Of a DNA stretch of 64,000 nt, positions 60,963 through 64,000 are shown one piece after another. Both the position numbers and the translations under genes were made by a program. The notes under the pieces are model-generated. The model was not told where the DNA came from. It saw only the letters and a program-made list of their open reading frames with translations, and made no database searches. Source of the stretch: Alphaproteobacteria bacterium (lineage in GTDB: Bacteria; Pseudomonadota; Alphaproteobacteria; Geminicoccales; Geminicoccaceae); the NCBI GenBank assembly GCA_027045875.1, contig JALUAG010000049.1, positions 62,001-126,000 of the forward strand. Direction: 5' to 3'. Position 1 is the first letter of the stretch, and each line of letters begins with the position of its first letter.

Positions 60963-61691
60963 TCACTCGTCGAAGACCAGTCGGGAACAGCGTGTCCCCA
61001 TCACAAGTTCGACATGCACGTCCATGCGGGAAGCGAGTGTCGGATCGTGAGTGCCCACGAGGAGTGCCGCTCCGTCGCGCCGCGCCAGCTCGACCAGGAG
61101 CTTGCCGACCCGCGCCGCGTTGTCGCGATCCAAAGCGGCGGTGGGCTCGTCAGCGAGAATGATCGGTGGGGCCGTGCACACGGCACGGGCGATGGCGACG
61201 CGTTGCCGCTGCCCGACCGAGAGCTGTCGCGGATATCGGCCGAGTAGATGACTGATACCGAGAAACCGCGCGAGCTGCGCGGCACGAGTAGCAGCGGCGG
61301 GCAGGCGGTCACGCGCAGCAGCCAGAAGAATGTTGCGCTCGACCGAGACGAAGGGAAGCAGCCCCCCCTGCTGCAGTACGTAACCGAAGATGCGCTGTCG
61401 CCAGGTCGTCAATGCCGAAACGTCCCAGCCATTCAGGAGTTCTGCCAGATCGGCTTCTTCCCCGCTGGTATTGTCCCGCACGCGGAAACGACGCGGCCCT
61501 TCTATCGGCCGGCGCAGGAGCGCCAAGGCATCGAGCAGTGTGCTCTTGCCGCTGCCGGAAGGCCCGACCACGGCTACCGTGTGGCCGCGCCGCAAACGGA
61601 GACGTTCGAGCTGCAGGGAAAAGCTTTCCTCCCGATTTCCCCGGCGCACCGTCATCTCCGCTACATCCAGAACCACATCGCTGTTCGGCAT
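60963..61691 (-). CDS. LolD/MacB-type ABC ATPase (TagT-like)
   Basis: The 242-aa ATPase has Walker A VGPSGSGKSTLLDAL, Q-loop YVLQQGGLLPF, signature LSVGQRQRVAIARAV, Walker B IILADEPTAALD and the switch His in GTHD. It is of the LolD/MacB subgroup that pairs with MacB-type permeases. It starts one base after the stop of the vWA gene, so it is tightly coupled to it and to the permease gene. Confidence 0.88.
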   Translation of the reverse strand: MPNSDVVLDVAEMTVRRGNREESFSLQLERLRLRRGHTVAVVGPSGSGKSTLLDALALLRRPIEGPRRFRVRDNTSGEEADLAELLNGWDVSALTTWRQRIFGYVLQQGGLLPFVSVERNILLAAARDRLPAAATRAAQLARFLGISHLLGRYPRQLSVGQRQRVAIARAVCTAPPIILADEPTAALDRDNAARVGKLLVELARRDGAALLVGTHDPTLASRMDVHVELVMGTRCSRLVFDE

Positions 61692-61692
61692 G

Positions 61693-64000
61693 TCAGGGGA
61701 GGTATCGGAGCTCGAGCGGATAAACGTCGCGCGATCGATCGTCCGGAATCACTCGGATCCACTTCGCCTGATCCTCGACGACCTTCCGGTAGATGCCGAG
61801 CTTTTCGCGTGCTTCGTTGAGGAGAGCGAGCTGCTGTGCCTGCGGCATGGCGCTCCAATGATCGCGCGTGATCGAAAGCATCTTGCTACGGTAGGGAAGT
61901 CGTTCGAGATGGGCGGGCAGAAGCTCGCCCAGTCGCCGGACGGCATCGGGATCGGTCGTCTTGCTGCCGGACAGCCGGACGACATCCCGCCAGAAGGCCT
62001 CGGCACTTCCGCCCTTGCGCGCGGCTTCGACGATCGCCGCGAGTCGGGATGCGAGATCGTCGAGTTCCTTTCGTGTGAGAAAGACCGCTACGGTCAGTGC
62101 CTCGGCCCGTGGGTCGAGGAGATCGCGATCAACCGCCCAGGCTTCGACAAACTCTTCGAGCGTCGCATCGCCGGTCCTCCCTACGAACTCCAACCAGGAC
62201 CGCGCGAACACCTCGTGTAGCAGTAGACCTGACAGCGATCCCTCGGACGCCACCGGTGAACCACGCCCGTCTGCCGATGCCATGTCGGCGACGACGGTAC
62301 GAACCGCATCTTCGGTCCCGGCGGCAGCAACCGTCGCCGGCCAGCGCTCCAAGGCTGCGACGAGGTGCCTGGCCGTCGCCCCGAGCTGGGCTCCGAAGGC
62401 GGCCACCGTGTTGCCCTCGAAAGGTACGTATTTCGGTAGATTCCGGTCGCCGGTCCGGGCGAGCCTCCGATACTGATGCTCGGCGCGCGCAACATCGTCA
62501 GCGCGCTCCGCCTCCGGCGTGCGCATGTGGAGCACGACCACGGCAATGTCGCGCTGGCCCGCGAGGGCTTTGATGGTTTCGATCCCATAGGGTGTGGTGG
62601 CGAGCGGATCGGCTGGATCACGCGCGCTCGCATCGGTGACGAGAACGATCACGCGCGCGTCCACCTCTTCCCAGGCGAGTTCCTCGATCGCACTGTACAT
62701 GCCCGCGACGGCATCCTCCCGCCAGTTACGGGTAGACACCCGTGACGGATAGATTTTCAGTGCCGCGTCGATGATGTCTTTGTTCAGCGCCGAACGCCCG
62801 AAGTCGTGAAAAACACGGGTAGTGTATTCGATACGGGGATCCGGCGCCGGATTGTCCCGGTATCCGACGAGGGCGAGACGCACCCTGTCTCCGATTTCGG
62901 ATTGGCGTGCGAGTTTCTGGAAAGTGACGAGAAACCTTCGGACTTCGTCGATATACGGTCCCATCGACGTGGTAGTATCGATGACGAAGGCGATGCCGAT
63001 GCGAAAACGTCGTTCCCCCGCCGGCGCGTCAGAGGCGCCTGTAGCGACGCGCGACGAGGACGACGGTGTCCCGCGGGCAACGGCGGCGATCCGGACGACC
63101 GTGGCGAGTTCGCCGTCGTCGAATTCGGCATCTCGGACCTCGACAATGGGAAGGAGATACGGGTTGCGGGTGATGTCGATCGCGACTTCCGGTTCGGCGG
63201 CCACGACGCCCTTCGGCCTTTTGCCCCGCGCGATCTCCTCATAAAGCGCTCCGACCCGCCGTTTCCGGCCGGGATCCTCGACGAGATCCAGCAGGCTATC
63301 TCTATCATCGAAGAAAAGGACTCGCTGCCGGCTTCCCTTCTCGACGAGGCGCATCACCAGCATGTGCTTCCACGGTCGAGTGCGCCTCGCCTCTACCCAC
63401 CCGCGACCGGCATCGTCGAGTGCGGGGCCGGCGCACAGCCAGTCGCCTTCCTCGGCCGAGACGTAAAGGATCGAGAATAGCGGCAGGGCCTCTCCGGGAC
63501 CATCCGACCGCGGTGCGCTCTGCAACCGGGCCCCAGGAGCGGTCAGCACCCGGCGAAATAGCCCGGGAGCATCGGCGAGCTCGATGGCCGGAACTCCCTC
63601 TCGTCCACAATCGGCACTCCTTTGCCGAGACAGAAACGGTTCGCCAGGCAAAGGATCGTCGTTCCCACCGTTTTCGCGTGGCGCAACATAATTCGACAGC
63701 GCCGCCACGATCCTCCCGACGATCGCTTCATAGCGCTGGCGGGCTTCTCCGATGCGGGTCCGGAGGTCCCGCTCCTGCTGTATCAGCCTTTCGCGTCGCA
63801 CCTGCAGTTCCGCCAGCGATCCTGGCGGCGGAGAGGCGCGGAGCTCGCGCTCCCATGCATCGAGTTCCGCCTGCCAGCGATCGAGTGCTTGTGCGGCCTC
63901 CCGCAATGCCGCTTCCAGTTCAGGTGACGTAACGGCCGTCCCCGGATGGGTGGGCTCCCGTGACTGCTGCATGGTTGGCGAAGGGCTCGGCGCTGGTGAA
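61693..64000 (-). CDS. vWA-domain protein, PpkA C-terminal-like, probably partial at window edge
   Basis: The readable part is about 768 aa. An N-terminal coiled coil is followed by a domain resembling the linker of PpkA (DDAGRGWVEARRTRPWKHML). A von Willebrand A domain starts near residue 330 with the MIDAS motif FVIDTTTSMGPYI and VRLALVGYRD. The C-terminus (LPYRSKMLSITRDHW ... YPLELRYLP) resembles the end of type VI PpkA. The first Met is at 63972, but the frame stays open to the window end and reads Ser-Pro-Ala-Pro repeats before it, like an interdomain linker. A Ser/Thr kinase domain may lie beyond the edge. Confidence 0.75.
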   Translation of the reverse strand, partial: SPAPSPSPTMQQSREPTHPGTAVTSPELEAALREAAQALDRWQAELDAWERELRASPPPGSLAELQVRRERLIQQERDLRTRIGEARQRYEAIVGRIVAALSNYVAPRENGGNDDPLPGEPFLSRQRSADCGREGVPAIELADAPGLFRRVLTAPGARLQSAPRSDGPGEALPLFSILYVSAEEGDWLCAGPALDDAGRGWVEARRTRPWKHMLVMRLVEKGSRQRVLFFDDRDSLLDLVEDPGRKRRVGALYEEIARGKRPKGVVAAEPEVAIDITRNPYLLPIVEVRDAEFDDGELATVVRIAAVARGTPSSSSRVATGASDAPAGERRFRIGIAFVIDTTTSMGPYIDEVRRFLVTFQKLARQSEIGDRVRLALVGYRDNPAPDPRIEYTTRVFHDFGRSALNKDIIDAALKIYPSRVSTRNWREDAVAGMYSAIEELAWEEVDARVIVLVTDASARDPADPLATTPYGIETIKALAGQRDIAVVVLHMRTPEAERADDVARAEHQYRRLARTGDRNLPKYVPFEGNTVAAFGAQLGATARHLVAALERWPATVAAAGTEDAVRTVVADMASADGRGSPVASEGSLSGLLLHEVFARSWLEFVGRTGDATLEEFVEAWAVDRDLLDPRAEALTVAVFLTRKELDDLASRLAAIVEAARKGGSAEAFWRDVVRLSGSKTTDPDAVRRLGELLPAHLERLPYRSKMLSITRDHWSAMPQAQQLALLNEAREKLGIYRKVVEDQAKWIRVIPDDRSRDVYPLELRYLP

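Overview
The window is a high-GC bacterial chromosome segment, most likely from an alphaproteobacterium. The clues are a full CtrA-type site at 26351, a family-4 uracil-DNA glycosylase of the alphaproteobacterial kind, a bc1-type Rieske protein and an XdhABC/BMP-transporter purine locus. The exact lineage cannot be read from the sequence alone. Genes are densely packed, many with 4-base start/stop overlaps. No rRNA, CRISPR array, insertion sequence or integrase was seen.

Region 1 (1-22.5 kb) is the most unusual part. After nhaA at the left edge, about 20 genes run on the minus strand between a tRNA-Gln (22.43 kb) and 1.3 kb. At the centre is what I read as an iodate-reductase locus. It holds an AioA-like molybdopterin enzyme (IdrA), a Tat-exported Rieske subunit (IdrB) and two diheme cytochrome c peroxidase-like proteins (IdrP1/IdrP2). 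Upstream is a six-gene respiratory cluster with a bd-like oxidase subunit, two c-type cytochromes (one fused to an ethylbenzene-dehydrogenase-type heme b domain) and tiny membrane proteins. Downstream are a HEAT-repeat protein, a secreted protein, a 38-aa membrane peptide, a SUMF1-like protein, a UspA protein with three PCP_red-like repeats, a radical SAM/SPASM protein, a protoporphyrinogen oxidase and a trehalose synthase. FNR/CRP-type palindromes precede both the bd-like cluster and the idr genes, which suggests control by low oxygen.

Region 2 (22.5-31 kb) is housekeeping: SAM hydrolase, ispE, a TPR lipoprotein, uracil-DNA glycosylase, a lytic transglycosylase, moaB and a FadL-type porin. 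Region 3 (31-40 kb) looks like a copper and redox cluster. It has a Met/Gly-rich exported protein, small c-type cytochromes, DUF302 and AhpD-like proteins, a CopB-type P1B ATPase, a beta-propeller with a His/Met-rich insert, an orphan Rieske protein and a CBS-BON protein. Region 4 (40-56.3 kb) is catabolic: a zinc dehydrogenase, OHCU decarboxylase, an HpaI-type aldolase, a PLP lyase, HIU hydrolase, xanthine dehydrogenase XdhABC and a four-gene nucleobase/nucleoside ABC importer. These together form a purine-to-allantoin route in which no urate oxidase is visible. An orphan sulfoacetaldehyde acetyltransferase (xsc) ends the region.

Region 5 (56.5-64 kb) is visibly more AT-rich and is bordered by a tRNA 3'-end-like scar. 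It carries five minus-strand genes: vWA/PpkA-like, ABC ATPase, ABC permease, SUMF1-like and SH3 lipoprotein. They match the TagQRST-PpkA threonine-phosphorylation module of type VI secretion systems. The vWA gene probably continues past the right edge.
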